DNA of 64,000 nt, from positions 124,001 through 188,000 of the forward strand of contig NZ_AYTB01000007.1 in the NCBI RefSeq assembly GCF_000505545.1, given 5' to 3'. Both the position numbers and the translations under genes were made by a program. Position 1 is the stretch's first letter. Every line of letters begins with the position of its first letter. Positions 19,323 through 27,786 of this stretch are shown here, piece after piece. The notes under the pieces are model-generated. The model did not search any database and had not been told where the DNA came from. It saw nothing but the letters and a program-made list of their open reading frames with translations. The stretch is from Kurthia huakuii LAM0618 (GTDB taxonomy: Bacteria > Bacillota > Bacilli > Bacillales_A > Planococcaceae).

Positions 19323-19986
19323 TTTTATTGCGCTGACAGTTGGGATTTTTATGTTTATGACGTGGTTGTATAAGCGTTCAGGTATTTCATTTTTATTTCC
19401 AATTTTAACGTCAACAATCGTCTTAATCGTTATGCTAGTAGTGCTAAATATACCGTATAGTACATATATGGAAGGCGGAAAATTTATTAACTGGTTACTC
19501 GGACCCGCCGTTGTTGCGATGGCCTATCCACTTTACACACAGTGGGACACGATTATGAAAAATCGTAAAATTATTTTGAGTTGTGTCGCGGTTGCCATGA
19601 TAACGGGCATGATTACCGTCTTGCTGATGGCATGGCTCGTAAATTTAGAAGATGAGGTGATGTTGAGCTATTTACCAAAATCGATCACATCACCCGTCGC
19701 GCTACAAATTAGTGCAACAATTGGTGGCATTCCACAATTTACGGTGTTTTTCGTTATCGTTGCCGGCATTGTTGGGGCAGTTTGCGGACCATTGTGCTAT
19801 CGTTTGTTCCACATTGATACACCTGTCAGCCGTGGCGTATCGATGGGGAGCGCTTCTCACGGTATTGGCGTCAGCAAGTTAACAGAATACGGTGAGCAAA
19901 CATTATCGATTGGCTCGGTATCGATGACGTTGAGTGCCATTTTAGGTGCGCTTCTTTGCCCGCTTGTTGCTTGGTTGCTCTTTTAA
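19309..19986 (+). CDS. lrgB: LrgB/CidB-family membrane protein
   Basis: Integral membrane protein of 225 aa and partner of LrgA. The family signature is visible as LPKSITSPVALQISATIGG in the middle and GVSMGSASHGIGVSKLTEYG near the C-terminus. The gene starts inside the 3' end of lrgA (ATG at 19309, ribosome site GGAGGGGAAGG). The pair is thought to form a membrane complex that either modulates lysis or transports pyruvate. With pyruvate dehydrogenase and pyruvate carboxylase in the same window, a pyruvate link is attractive but only circumstantial. Confidence 0.92.
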   Translation: MIAISFIALTVGIFMFMTWLYKRSGISFLFPILTSTIVLIVMLVVLNIPYSTYMEGGKFINWLLGPAVVAMAYPLYTQWDTIMKNRKIILSCVAVAMITGMITVLLMAWLVNLEDEVMLSYLPKSITSPVALQISATIGGIPQFTVFFVIVAGIVGAVCGPLCYRLFHIDTPVSRGVSMGSASHGIGVSKLTEYGEQTLSIGSVSMTLSAILGALLCPLVAWLLF

Positions 19987-20029
19987 CGTGTACAATAGCG
20001 ATACAACGTAAAAAAAGGTAGGGAATTGT

Positions 20030-20323
20030 ATGGAATATTCATATCCATTTTCATTAGAATGGTCATCACAAGAAATCGTCGACGTCATCGCATTTTTCCA
20101 AGCGATTGAAAAAGCGTACGAAAAAGGCGTGAAGCGTGAGGAAGTACTAGAAGCATACCGTCGCTTCAAGGAAATTGTACCAGCGATGTCTGAAGAAAAA
20201 ACATATTGTCGCGAATTTGAACAAGAAAGTGGCTACACGGCGTATCGCATTGTGAAAAAAGCGAAAGAGGCGCCAGCGAAAGCAATTATTAAAGGTGAGC
20301 TTCAAGGAAAGCAACGTAAATAG
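20030..20323 (+). CDS. yktA: UPF0223 family protein YktA
   Basis: Small soluble protein of 97 aa that matches UPF0223 (YktA): [33 protein letters not shown] followed by [22 protein letters not shown] and [14 protein letters not shown]. The family is conserved in Bacillales, is mostly helical, and has no established function. Its place upstream of yktB and yktC matches B. subtilis. It is followed by its own terminator and then by an unusually long structured non-coding island. Confidence 0.92.
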   Translation: MEYSYPFSLEWSSQEIVDVIAFFQAIEKAYEKGVKREEVLEAYRRFKEIVPAMSEEKTYCREFEQESGYTAYRIVKKAKEAPAKAIIKGELQGKQRK

Positions 20324-20332
20324 GCGATGCGT

Positions 20333-20377
20333 AAATTCGGCATGGATCATTTCATCATGACATGTCGAATTTTTTTT
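20333..20377 (+). terminator. terminator of yktA
   Basis: A 12-bp stem AAATTCGGCATG / CATGTCGAATTT (one G-U pair) with a 16-nt loop and a long T run. It lies 10 bp after the yktA stop codon. Confidence 0.85.
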
Positions 20378-20383
20378 GAGCTG

Positions 20384-20965
20384 TCAGAAATTGCTTATGA
20401 CGCCGAGGAGCGGGGTTTTGATACAACATATTTTTAATTAAGCGACAGCTGTAGTGGAAATAGACTAGATAGCTTGTAGTTATTTGCACAAAAAAATAGA
20501 GAAACGCAAATAACTATGAAAGATATCGTAGAAATATACAATTACTTAGTAATAAATTTTTTATAAAACATGCAAAAATAGCCCTTTAGAGGCTGATTTT
20601 GGCCTGTCTTTTATCGTTTTTGGGCTAAAATCGTCTTGCTAAAAGTGCGTTAATAGAAAAAATAGTGAAAAATCACGCTGCGTGATGATCAACGCTACTT
20701 ACGATGGATTAATAAATGTTATTTGGCCCAAAAGTTAGCAAAATAGTGTGAAAAATGAGTTGTAACGGGCCTTTTTTGTTGGATTTTTAAAAGTTGGAGT
20801 AACAACTTATCGTAAAAAATCATTGATGTTTAATAATGATTTGCTGTTTGTAACGTTGCGCACAAATCATTATTAATTTTAAGGGCCTTATGTCTTAATA
20901 GTGACGCATATTCAAAAATATGTTGTATCGAAAACACGCTATTTGAGCTGATGAGCGATTTCTGA
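20384..20965 (+). other. structured non-coding island bounded by 52-nt inverted arms
   Basis: No gene is visible between the yktA terminator and yktB. The stretch is enclosed by two 52-nt arms, 20384-20435 and 20914-20965, inverted to each other at 40 of 52 positions. The innermost 16 bases, GATACAACATATTTTT, are identical. Inside are further hairpins: 20477-20487 with 20506-20516 (11 bp); 20579-20584 with 20622-20627 plus a nested AGGC/GCCT; 20672-20686; 20791-20796 with 20803-20808; and 20830-20843 with 20863-20876 (14 bp perfect). A GGCCC/GGGCC pair (20725-20729, 20767-20771) is followed by six T. It could be a large structured RNA, a decayed insertion element or a MITE. The strand given follows the G-U argument in the findings. 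Confidence 0.5.
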
Positions 20966-20975
20966 ATGCTAAAAA

Positions 20976-21009
20976 GCCACAGCTCGTTGAATATTCAACG
21001 AGCTGTGGC
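20976..21009 (-). terminator. terminator of yktB, perfect 34-bp palindrome
   Basis: GCCACAGCTCGTTGAAT followed by its exact inverse, with T5 on the minus-strand 3' side. There is no T run in the plus direction, so it acts for yktB. Confidence 0.88.
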
Positions 21010-21020
21010 CTAAGTGCTAA

Positions 21021-21650
21021 TTAGCGATTGAACATGGCATTGTAAATTGGTAGTAGTGCATCGAATGTTTCTTCGACAACGTTATTAAAAGCTGTAGGTA
21101 AAAGTCCAATCGTTTCTTCACGTGATAACGTACGTCCAACAATAAATTCACCTTTTTTAACAGTTTGTAGACGCGTTAATAATTTCTCAATGTCGCGTTT
21201 TTCAATCGCTTCAGTAATATTTTGCGTGACAGGTGACATATGGTCGCCTGCTACATAGAAATTTTTTGGTAGTGCATGAAAGAGTTCAGGTTGTGCTAAT
21301 AGGCGAGCAGCCATATCATTTTTTTGTGGCGCTTCATAAATGACAGCTAGGTTAATAAATAAATGACTTTCAAAAAGGCCAATTTGGAAATGGGGCATCG
21401 CTTTGTAGCCACGTTTATTTGGTGCGAAGGCTACCCAGCTATCATGCGGTGGATTGACGGTGCGGCGAGCATGTTTAGCAACGTGCGCAAAAAATTCTTC
21501 GCCAAGTTCGACAGTGAAGTAATGTGCGAATGTATCGCCTAGTTCGTTAAATTTGGGGCGCACTTGATTAATTAGTGCTTCCATACGCGGTTCTAAACCA
21601 TCGATTGTAAAAACGTCAAAATCTTGATTTGTCCATTGAACAGTTGTCAT
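21021..21650 (-). CDS. yktB: UPF0637 family protein YktB (DUF1054)
   Basis: Soluble protein of 209 aa matching UPF0637/DUF1054 (YktB). Typical segments are FDVFTIDGLEPRMEALINQVRPKF at the N-terminus and HVAKHARRTVNPPHDSWVAF with KRGYKAMPHFQIGLFESHLF in the middle. The biochemical function is unknown. It is on the minus strand, convergent to yktA across the structured island and divergent from the ykzI-like gene. The ribosome site is GGAGGAATT before the ATG. Confidence 0.92.
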   Translation of the reverse strand: MTTVQWTNQDFDVFTIDGLEPRMEALINQVRPKFNELGDTFAHYFTVELGEEFFAHVAKHARRTVNPPHDSWVAFAPNKRGYKAMPHFQIGLFESHLFINLAVIYEAPQKNDMAARLLAQPELFHALPKNFYVAGDHMSPVTQNITEAIEKRDIEKLLTRLQTVKKGEFIVGRTLSREETIGLLPTAFNNVVEETFDALLPIYNAMFNR

Positions 21651-21792
21651 AAAAAAATTCCTCCAAAAATAATTATAGGTTTATTTTAGATGAAATACGG
21701 GAAAATTTCTTGTACAAGAGCTTAGCAACGTTTAGAACATGCAAAAGTTAAAAAAGTTCTTGATGACCGCCTACTTTAAGGAGATGATCAAG

Positions 21793-21990
21793 ATGAAACA
21801 AGTTATGAATATTGTACGCAAAACGGATTTTGAACGTAAATATGTGAATGGCCTAAAGCTCGAGTTAGACTACGAATTAGCAACGTTATTTGATGCGATG
21901 AATGCTCATGATGATAAGCAAATCGCGATTAGCAAGGCACGATTGAGTGAAATTCACTCAGAATTGGAGGCTCTGCATGCGCTGGCTTAA
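21793..21990 (+). CDS. ykzI: small conserved protein, YkzI-like
   Basis: Charged 65-aa protein beginning MKQVMNIVRKTDFERKYVNG, helical throughout, ending SEIHSELEALHALA. The start at 21793 is supported by AAGGAG 9 nt upstream. An in-frame ATG at 21739 has no ribosome site. Its position between yktB and yktC is that of B. subtilis ykzI, and that is the main basis for the name. No function is known. Confidence 0.7.
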   Translation: MKQVMNIVRKTDFERKYVNGLKLELDYELATLFDAMNAHDDKQIAISKARLSEIHSELEALHALA

Positions 21991-22016
21991 AAATCGTCTA
22001 AAAATTGACCTATAAG

Positions 22017-22053
22017 ACACCTAGCTATCGAAGTGAGTAGCGGGTGTTTTTTT
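22017..22053 (+). terminator. terminator after the ykzI-like gene
   Basis: Stem ACACC..GCTA / TAGC.GGTGT followed by seven T. It ends about 40 bp before yktC. Confidence 0.75.
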
Positions 22054-22093
22054 GTTATACTAAAAGAAAAGTGACTGAGAAGGGGTGGCGTTG

Positions 22094-22888
22094 ATGGACA
22101 TACAGGCAGTGCATGATTATACGGTAACAATCATTAAAGAAGCGGGGGAGCGCATTCGTAAGTCGTTTTTTGAAACGATGCAAATTGAAATAAAGTCGGG
22201 TGCTAATGATTTAGTGACGAACATCGATAAAGAAACAGAAGCATTTCTTGTGAAAAAAATTCGTGCCTATGATGCAACGTTTCGCATTTTAGGTGAAGAG
22301 GGAATGGCTCAGGAACAAATAACCTCACTCGATGGTGTTGTTTGGATGGTCGACCCAATCGATGGCACGATGAATTTTGTACGCCAACATCGCAATTTTG
22401 CCATTTCGATTGGTATTTATGTTGATGGAATCGGGCAAGCGGGATACATATATGATGTTGTGGCCGATGAACTGTATTATGCGCTTAAAGGACAGGGTGC
22501 GTATGTGAACGGGCAACGTTTGAGCCCACTTGAAGCATTACCATTAAATGAGGCAATTGTTGGAATGAATGCAGTGTGGGCAACCCCAAACCCGCACGTT
22601 GAACATGAGGGCATTATTCAATTGATTCGTACATTGCGTGGGACGCGTTCACTTGGCTCTGCAACGCTTGAAATTGTGGCGGTTGCAACGGGGCGTATGG
22701 ATGCGTATTTATCGCTTCGTTTGTCGCCGTGGGATATTGCAGCAGGCATTATTATTGCAAATGAAGTCGGTGCCGTTTCGAGTACGCTGGATTGTCGCGA
22801 CGTGAATTTGCTAACACAAGATACATTTGTCGTTGCGAACCCAAGTATTCATAAAAAACTTGTAGGCGATTACATTACGCTAAAATAA
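22094..22888 (+). CDS. yktC: inositol monophosphatase family protein YktC
   Basis: Mg-dependent phosphatase of the inositol monophosphatase/SuhB family, 264 aa. The metal and substrate motifs are clear: TNIDKETEAFLVKKI, LGEEGM with the metal-binding Glu, WMVDPIDGTMNFVRQ with the Asp-Pro-Ile-Asp-Gly-Thr signature, and the C-terminal SPWDIAAGIIIANEVGA. The likely activity is removal of phosphate from inositol 1-phosphate or related sugar phosphates. I take ATG 22094, 8 nt after GAAGGGG. The GTG at 22085 overlaps the ribosome site. Confidence 0.93.
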   Translation: MDIQAVHDYTVTIIKEAGERIRKSFFETMQIEIKSGANDLVTNIDKETEAFLVKKIRAYDATFRILGEEGMAQEQITSLDGVVWMVDPIDGTMNFVRQHRNFAISIGIYVDGIGQAGYIYDVVADELYYALKGQGAYVNGQRLSPLEALPLNEAIVGMNAVWATPNPHVEHEGIIQLIRTLRGTRSLGSATLEIVAVATGRMDAYLSLRLSPWDIAAGIIIANEVGAVSSTLDCRDVNLLTQDTFVVANPSIHKKLVGDYITLK

Positions 22889-22895
22889 ACGACTG

Positions 22896-22932
22896 AAGAC
22901 GTTGCTAGGAAATGATGGTAACGTCTTTTTTT
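22896..22932 (+). terminator. terminator of yktC
   Basis: AAGACGTT / AACGTCTT stem with a 16-nt loop and a T run. Confidence 0.8.
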
Positions 22933-23036
22933 ATATTTTTTTGTAAAAAGTTGAGCAACTCTATTGTATAAAAAGGCTTGTCAGTGCTACTATAAAACTT
23001 GTGAAAAATGTTGGCGACCTATAATGTATTAAAAAA

Positions 23037-23066
23037 ATGCACATTCGCTTGGAATGTGCATCTTTT
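23037..23066. terminator. terminator of ylaF
   Basis: Stem ATGCACATTC / GAATGTGCAT with A7 upstream and T5 downstream, so it can work in both directions. It lies just past the ylaF stop on the minus strand. Confidence 0.85.
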
Positions 23067-23073
23067 TAAAAGA

Positions 23074-23259
23074 TTATAGTAGACCGCGTTCACGGAATTT
23101 GCGTTTTAGGCTGAATGCGTATCCGAACACTGCGAATACAAGCACGATGCCAAGGATTACGCCAAAGACGCTTTTTTCAGCAACTGAGATGCCAATTGAA
23201 CACATCGAAAGAACACCTGCAAGTGCAAGGACCGACATAACTAATTTTGCTTTATTCAT
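23074..23259 (-). CDS. ylaF: small membrane protein YlaF (DUF5325)
   Basis: Membrane protein of 61 aa starting MNKAKLVMSVLALAGVLSMC with two hydrophobic helices and a basic tail KRKFRERGLL. It resembles YlaF of B. subtilis (DUF5325), including the SIGISVAEKS turn. The start at 23259 has GGAGG about 10 nt upstream. The same frame extends upstream without a ribosome site. It is divergent from typA. The function is unknown. Confidence 0.82.
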   Translation of the reverse strand: MNKAKLVMSVLALAGVLSMCSIGISVAEKSVFGVILGIVLVFAVFGYAFSLKRKFRERGLL

Positions 23260-23369
23260 TTTAGTGAAACCTCCAATTGTGGATTCTTCCTTTATTGTGG
23301 AACGAAAAACGTTTTTTCGCAAGGTTTTCGGAGTATAATTTATAAAAAAATGACACGAGCCATAAAAAA

Positions 23370-23398
23370 TCGCCAAATAGAACGAATTGTGCTATAAT
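23370..23398 (+). promoter_or_regulatory. probable sigma-A promoter of typA
   Basis: TCGCCA, 17 bp, TATAAT. The -10 box is perfect and the -35 is moderate. It lies about 40 bp before the typA start. Confidence 0.5.
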
Positions 23399-23440
23399 AG
23401 CACAGTTATGGACTCGAAATAAAAAAAGTGGAGTGGAACA

Positions 23441-25285
23441 ATGACTAACTTACGTGAAGATTTAAGAAACATTGCAATTATTGCCCACGTCGACCATGGT
23501 AAAACAACTTTAGTCGACCAATTATTAAAACAATCAGGTACATTCCGTTCAAACGAACATGTTGAAGAACGCGCAATGGACTCTAATGACATCGAACGTG
23601 AACGCGGTATTACAATTTTAGCTAAAAATACTGCTGTACATTACGGTGATACAAAAATTAACATCCTTGATACACCTGGACACGCCGATTTTGGTGGTGA
23701 AGTAGAACGTATCTTAAAAATGGTTGATGGCGTACTACTAGTTGTCGATGCATACGAAGGTTGTATGCCACAAACTCGTTTCGTACTGAAAAAAGCTTTA
23801 GAACAAGGCTTAACACCAATCGTAGTAGTAAACAAAGTCGATAAAGACTCAGCTCGTCCAGAAGAAGTAGTCGATGAAGTATTAGACTTATTAATCGAAC
23901 TTGGCGCAGACGAAGATCAATTAGACTTCCCAGTAGTATACGCTTCAGGCGTAAACGGTACGGCATCTCTTGATCCAAACCCAGCGAACCAAGAAGAAAA
24001 CATGAAATGCTTATTTGAAAAAGTAATCGAACACATTCCAGCACCAGCTGATACACGCGACGAACCATTACAATTCCAAGTAGCATTACTTGATTATAAT
24101 GACTTCGTAGGTCGTATTGGTATCGGTCGCGTATTCCGCGGTAAAATCCACGTTGGTCAATCTGTATCACTTTCTAAATTAGATGGTACTGTGAAAAACT
24201 TCCGTGTAACAAAAATCTTCGGTTTCTTCGGTTTAAAACGTGAAGAAATCCAAGAAGCATACTCAGGTGACTTAATCGCCGTTTCAGGTATGGAAGAAAT
24301 CAACGTTGGTGAAACAGTTTGTCCACAAGACCACGTAGATCCACTACCACCAATGCGTATTGACGAACCAACATTACAAATGACGTTCTTAGTAAACAAC
24401 TCTCCATTTGCAGGTCGCGAAGGTAAATGGATCACATCTCGTAAAGTTGAAGAACGTTTACTATCTCAATTACAAACGGACGTATCTTTACGCGTAGAAC
24501 CAACTGATTCTCCAGATGCATGGACTGTATCTGGTCGTGGTGAACTTCACCTTTCTATCTTAGTTGAAAACATGCGTCGTGAAGGTTTTGAATTACAAGT
24601 ATCAAAACCAAAAGTTATCATCCGCGAAATCGACGGTGTGAAATCTGAACCAATCGAACGCGTTCAAATTGACGTACCAGAAGATGCTGTAGGTTCTGTT
24701 ATTGAATCTTTAGGTGAACGTAAAGGTGAAATGCTAGATATGGTTAACGAAGGCAATGGCCAAGTTAAATTAGTATTCATGGTACCAGCACGTGGCTTAA
24801 TTGGGTACACAACTGAATTCATGTCTTTAACTAAAGGTTTCGGTATTCTTAACCACACATTCGACTCTTACCAACCAGTTGTTTCTGGTCGTGTAGGTGG
24901 CCGTCGTAACGGTGCTTTAGTATCTATGGAAACTGGTAAAGCAACGACTTACGGTATGATGCAAATCGAAGACCGTGGTACATTATTCATTGAACCAGGT
25001 ACTGAAATTTACGAAGGTATGGTTGTAGGTCAAAACACTCGTGACAACGATATCACAGTAAACGTAACAAAAATGAAAGCTAAAACAAACGTTCGTTCTT
25101 CTAACAAAGACCAAACAAACGTAATCAAAACGCCAAAAATCTTAACTCTTGAAGAAGCGTTAGAATTCTTAGATGATGATGAGTACTTAGAAGTAACTCC
25201 AGAATCAATTCGTTTACGTAAACAAATCTTAAACAAAAACGAACGTGAAAAAGTTTCGAAAAAACACCGCGCTGCAGATAAATAA
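23441..25285 (+). CDS. typA: translational GTPase TypA/BipA
   Basis: Ribosome-associated GTPase of the EF-G/LepA superfamily, 614 aa. G1 is [10 protein letters not shown], the switch region [12 protein letters not shown]3 [16 protein letters not shown], and G4 NKVDK. After the G domain come the beta-barrel domain II, the EF-G-like domains III and V ([25 protein letters not shown]) and the BipA-specific C-terminus. It supports ribosome assembly and growth under stress, notably cold. It is transcribed alone between ylaF and ylaI on the other strand, and both a promoter and a terminator are visible. Confidence 0.97.
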   Translation: MTNLREDLRNIAIIAHVDHGKTTLVDQLLKQSGTFRSNEHVEERAMDSNDIERERGITILAKNTAVHYGDTKINILDTPGHADFGGEVERILKMVDGVLLVVDAYEGCMPQTRFVLKKALEQGLTPIVVVNKVDKDSARPEEVVDEVLDLLIELGADEDQLDFPVVYASGVNGTASLDPNPANQEENMKCLFEKVIEHIPAPADTRDEPLQFQVALLDYNDFVGRIGIGRVFRGKIHVGQSVSLSKLDGTVKNFRVTKIFGFFGLKREEIQEAYSGDLIAVSGMEEINVGETVCPQDHVDPLPPMRIDEPTLQMTFLVNNSPFAGREGKWITSRKVEERLLSQLQTDVSLRVEPTDSPDAWTVSGRGELHLSILVENMRREGFELQVSKPKVIIREIDGVKSEPIERVQIDVPEDAVGSVIESLGERKGEMLDMVNEGNGQVKLVFMVPARGLIGYTTEFMSLTKGFGILNHTFDSYQPVVSGRVGGRRNGALVSMETGKATTYGMMQIEDRGTLFIEPGTEIYEGMVVGQNTRDNDITVNVTKMKAKTNVRSSNKDQTNVIKTPKILTLEEALEFLDDDEYLEVTPESIRLRKQILNKNEREKVSKKHRAADK

Positions 25286-25296
25286 TTTGTCGCGTT

Positions 25297-25326
25297 AAAA
25301 GGTCTAGCCGATGCTAGGCCTTTTTT
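25297..25326 (+). terminator. terminator of typA
   Basis: Stem AAAAGGTCTAGC, loop CGAT, complement with one G-U pair, and T6. Confidence 0.88.
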
Positions 25327-25369
25327 GATGCATAAAAAAAAGAACCGCATAAAGCGATCCTTTTCGTGC

Positions 25370-25573
25370 TTAAAATTCTTCTTCTACGCTATGATTGCCT
25401 CGTCGAAACTCGAAATGACCTGTTGCAAGGCGTTGTAGCGTTTTTTCGGTTACGCGCTCGTAGCATTCATCGCACATATACGTGTGAATTGGGCGATTGC
25501 GTAACTTTTTGGCTTCCGGCGAGAAGTCCGGAATATTATGGATTTCATCACAAATAACGCATTGTACGCGCAT
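25370..25573 (-). CDS. ylaI: YlaI family small zinc-ribbon-like protein (DUF2197)
   Basis: Protein of 67 aa with two CxxC knuckles, CVIC near the N-terminus and CDEC about 30 residues later, which probably bind one zinc ion. RNRPIHTYMCDECYERVTEKTLQR is the conserved core of the YlaI family. No function is assigned. The gene follows ylaL on the minus strand with an 11-bp gap, so the two are co-transcribed. The ribosome site TAGGAGGCAG precedes the ATG. Confidence 0.88.
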   Translation of the reverse strand: MRVQCVICDEIHNIPDFSPEAKKLRNRPIHTYMCDECYERVTEKTLQRLATGHFEFRRGNHSVEEEF

Positions 25574-25584
25574 GTAACTGCCTC

Positions 25585-26076
25585 CTAACGTACGTCGATG
25601 CGAACGATTCCTTGAATTGGCTCGTTTTTACCATCGGCGTCTAAGATGTATACAGGGCCATTTTCAAGCATGCTACCGTCTTGGCTGAATTTGAATAGTA
25701 ATGTATTCGCTTGTTCTAATGAATAAGCATATTCAGTACCTTGTGCATCGATAAAGACAGCTTGTGTTGCTTCGGCTTTTGGCTGTGCATTTTTTAAAAA
25801 TGGTGCGACCGCAATCGCAAAAGTCCCTGTGCGCATTTCTTTGTGCGTATATTTTTTTTCTGTTTGTAGTGTCGGAGGGAATACGGCGCCTTCCATAATT
25901 TCACGAGACCAGAATTTCCCTGCCTCTTCGACGTATTTTTCATCGGCATCTACAGCGATGTGTTCTTCTGTAAAGTATGTGTTTAAATCAACTTTACGGT
26001 CGTCGAAAATCCATGTGCTGGCATCGAGCGTGATCGCAAAATTGACGTTTCCTGTAACTTGGATAATAGTGTCCAT
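25585..26076 (-). CDS. ylaL: YlaL-like conserved protein
   Basis: Soluble protein of 163 aa beginning MDTIIQVTGNVNFAITLDAS with conserved WIFDDRKVDL, FWSREIMEGAVFPPTL and PFLKNAQPKAEA segments. It resembles the Bacillales YlaL family, sometimes labelled as a peptidyl-prolyl isomerase without experimental support that I know of. The ATG at 26076 follows AAGGAGG, and a longer in-frame start at 26106 is less likely. The cluster ylaF-typA-ylaI-ylaL-ylaN-ftsW-pycA keeps the B. subtilis order with some genes lost (for example phoH-like ylaK). Confidence 0.75.
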   Translation of the reverse strand: MDTIIQVTGNVNFAITLDASTWIFDDRKVDLNTYFTEEHIAVDADEKYVEEAGKFWSREIMEGAVFPPTLQTEKKYTHKEMRTGTFAIAVAPFLKNAQPKAEATQAVFIDAQGTEYAYSLEQANTLLFKFSQDGSMLENGPVYILDADGKNEPIQGIVRIDVR

Positions 26077-26178
26077 TGTTGTTGCCTCCTTGACATAACG
26101 TTCCACCTAACAGTATAACCTTTTTTCTATTTGTTGAGGAAAGATTTTGATTGAATCATAAATTTGCTAAGTAGATGC

Positions 26179-26207
26179 TTGCATTTTTCCATTGTAAAAG
26201 CTAAAAT
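26179..26207 (+). promoter_or_regulatory. probable sigma-A promoter of ylaN
   Basis: TTGCAT, 17 bp, TAAAAT, with TATGAT just downstream. It lies about 47 bp before the ylaN start. Confidence 0.5.
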
Positions 26208-26253
26208 CTATATGATAGAACGATAAGAAATATCAGGTAATGGGGGCGTCCTC

Positions 26254-26535
26254 ATGGATACAAAATCTCAAAGTTCGTATCAGGAGAAGGCATTAGAACT
26301 CCTAATTGCCGATGCGGATAAAATTGCACAACTTATTCGAGTACAAATGGAAAACTTAACGATGCCACAGTGTCCATTGTACGAGGAAGTTTTAGATACT
26401 CAAATGTTCGGCTTATCTCGAGAAATCGATTTTGCTGTTAAATTGGGTCTTTTAGAGCGCGAGAAAGGCCGAGAAATTTTGGACTCATTAGAGAAAGAAT
26501 TATCGGCATTACACGACGCGTTCACGAAGAAATAA
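26254..26535 (+). CDS. ylaN: YlaN (UPF0358), Fur-linked iron homeostasis protein
   Basis: Protein of 93 aa almost identical in layout to Yla[53 protein letters not shown] is split over the first two thirds, with Cys in MPQCPLYEE. YlaN forms a small helical dimer. Work in B. subtilis and Staphylococcus connects it to the Fur repressor and iron supply, which explains its conditional essentiality. The gene has its own promoter and terminator and precedes ftsW, as in related genomes. Confidence 0.95.
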   Translation: MDTKSQSSYQEKALELLIADADKIAQLIRVQMENLTMPQCPLYEEVLDTQMFGLSREIDFAVKLGLLEREKGREILDSLEKELSALHDAFTKK

Positions 26536-26540
26536 CACAA

Positions 26541-26569
26541 AAACTCAAACATCTTGTTTGAGTTTTTTT
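26541..26569 (+). terminator. terminator of ylaN
   Basis: Stem AAACTCAAACA / TGTTTGAGTTT with a 3-nt loop and a T run. Confidence 0.9.
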
Positions 26570-26597
26570 GCTTAATAGGTTAGTGAGGGTTGGAAAG

Positions 26598-27773
26598 ATG
26601 AAAAAAAACGTAAAAAATATTTTTAAAAATTTCGATTATCCATTATTTGTTACATATATTTTGCTATGTTTGTTTGGACTTGTTATGATTTATAGTGCGA
26701 GCATGGTTTGGGCAGTAGAAAAGCTCGGTCAAGCACCAAATTACTTCTTTGTACGACAATTAATAAATTTAACGCTCGCATTCATCGCGTTTTTCGTTGT
26801 AACGGCGATTCCTTATCGCAATTATAGAAAGAAACGATGGTATACAATCATTTTATTCGTCACATTTGCATTACTGTTACTTGTAAAATTGATTGGTTAT
26901 GCACCAGGGAACTCCAATGCTAAAAGTTGGATTGACTTAGGTTTTATGAACTTACAACCGTCCGAAGTAGCGAAGCTGGCCTTTATTATTTATTTTGCGG
27001 CGATTTTAAAGCGCAAAGAAGAGCAACAGCTATTAACGAGCTTTAAACAAGGGTACTTACCGCCGTTTATCGTGCTCGGAGCTGCTGTGTTGCTTATTTT
27101 AAAGGAGCCTGATTTCGGGAATGCAATGATGGTCCTTTGTATCACGTTGTCGGTTGTCTTGACGAGTGGGATTCGACCGAAAACGTTTTTCCGTATTGCA
27201 GCACCAGTGTTTGCACTTGGCGCTGTTGGAATGATAATTGTTTTGAAGTTTTCTGATTTATTTTTAAGTGAGAAGCGTGTAGGGCGTATTTCGGCGTTTT
27301 TAAATCCATTTGAAGATGAACAACATTATGGCTATCAAATCGTCAATGGCTATTATGCGATTGGTGCAGGTGGGTTACAAGGTGTCGGATTAGGGAATTC
27401 TGTTCAAAAGCTTGGGTATTTGCCAGAGCCTCAAACGGATTTTATCGTGCCGATTATTGCTGAAGAACTTGGGATTATGGGTATCATTATCGTTCTAGGG
27501 GGATTATTCTTTTTAGTTGCCCGTATTTTATTAATTGGTATTCGTTCAACAGATAGTATGGCTCGTATGATTTGCACAGGTGTGGCAACATGGATTGGCC
27601 TACAAACATTCGTCAATATCGGCGGACTTTCTGGTTTAATCCCGTTAACAGGGGTACCGATTCCTTTCATTAGTTATGGGGGGACATCGATTCTCTTATT
27701 ATCAATAGCATTAGGTGTTGTCGCCAATATTTCAAAAGATGTAAAGTCCAAGCATTTAAAACGACAAGCTTAG
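26598..27773 (+). CDS. ftsW: septal peptidoglycan polymerase FtsW
   Basis: SEDS-family glycosyltransferase of 391 aa with about ten membrane helices. Conserved features are IYSASMVWA after TM1, the GNSNAKSWIDLGFMNLQPSEVAK loop, LLILKEPDFGNAMM with the catalytic-loop Asp region, and C-terminal PLTGVPIPFISYGGTSILL. It polymerises lipid II at the septum with the class B PBP encoded by pbpB. The start at 26598 is chosen for alignment and for the GAGG site 9 nt upstream. The neighbour pycA on the same strand is 13 bp away, the same pairing as in B. subtilis. No spoVE paralogue is seen in this window. Confidence 0.95.
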   Translation: MKKNVKNIFKNFDYPLFVTYILLCLFGLVMIYSASMVWAVEKLGQAPNYFFVRQLINLTLAFIAFFVVTAIPYRNYRKKRWYTIILFVTFALLLLVKLIGYAPGNSNAKSWIDLGFMNLQPSEVAKLAFIIYFAAILKRKEEQQLLTSFKQGYLPPFIVLGAAVLLILKEPDFGNAMMVLCITLSVVLTSGIRPKTFFRIAAPVFALGAVGMIIVLKFSDLFLSEKRVGRISAFLNPFEDEQHYGYQIVNGYYAIGAGGLQGVGLGNSVQKLGYLPEPQTDFIVPIIAEELGIMGIIIVLGGLFFLVARILLIGIRSTDSMARMICTGVATWIGLQTFVNIGGLSGLIPLTGVPIPFISYGGTSILLLSIALGVVANISKDVKSKHLKRQA

Positions 27774-27786
27774 GGGGAATTTGTTT

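Noticed and set aside
23054-23338. Plus-strand open frame opposite ylaF
   Set aside because: It is the antisense shadow of ylaF plus its terminator, has no ribosome site, and its product is low-complexity.
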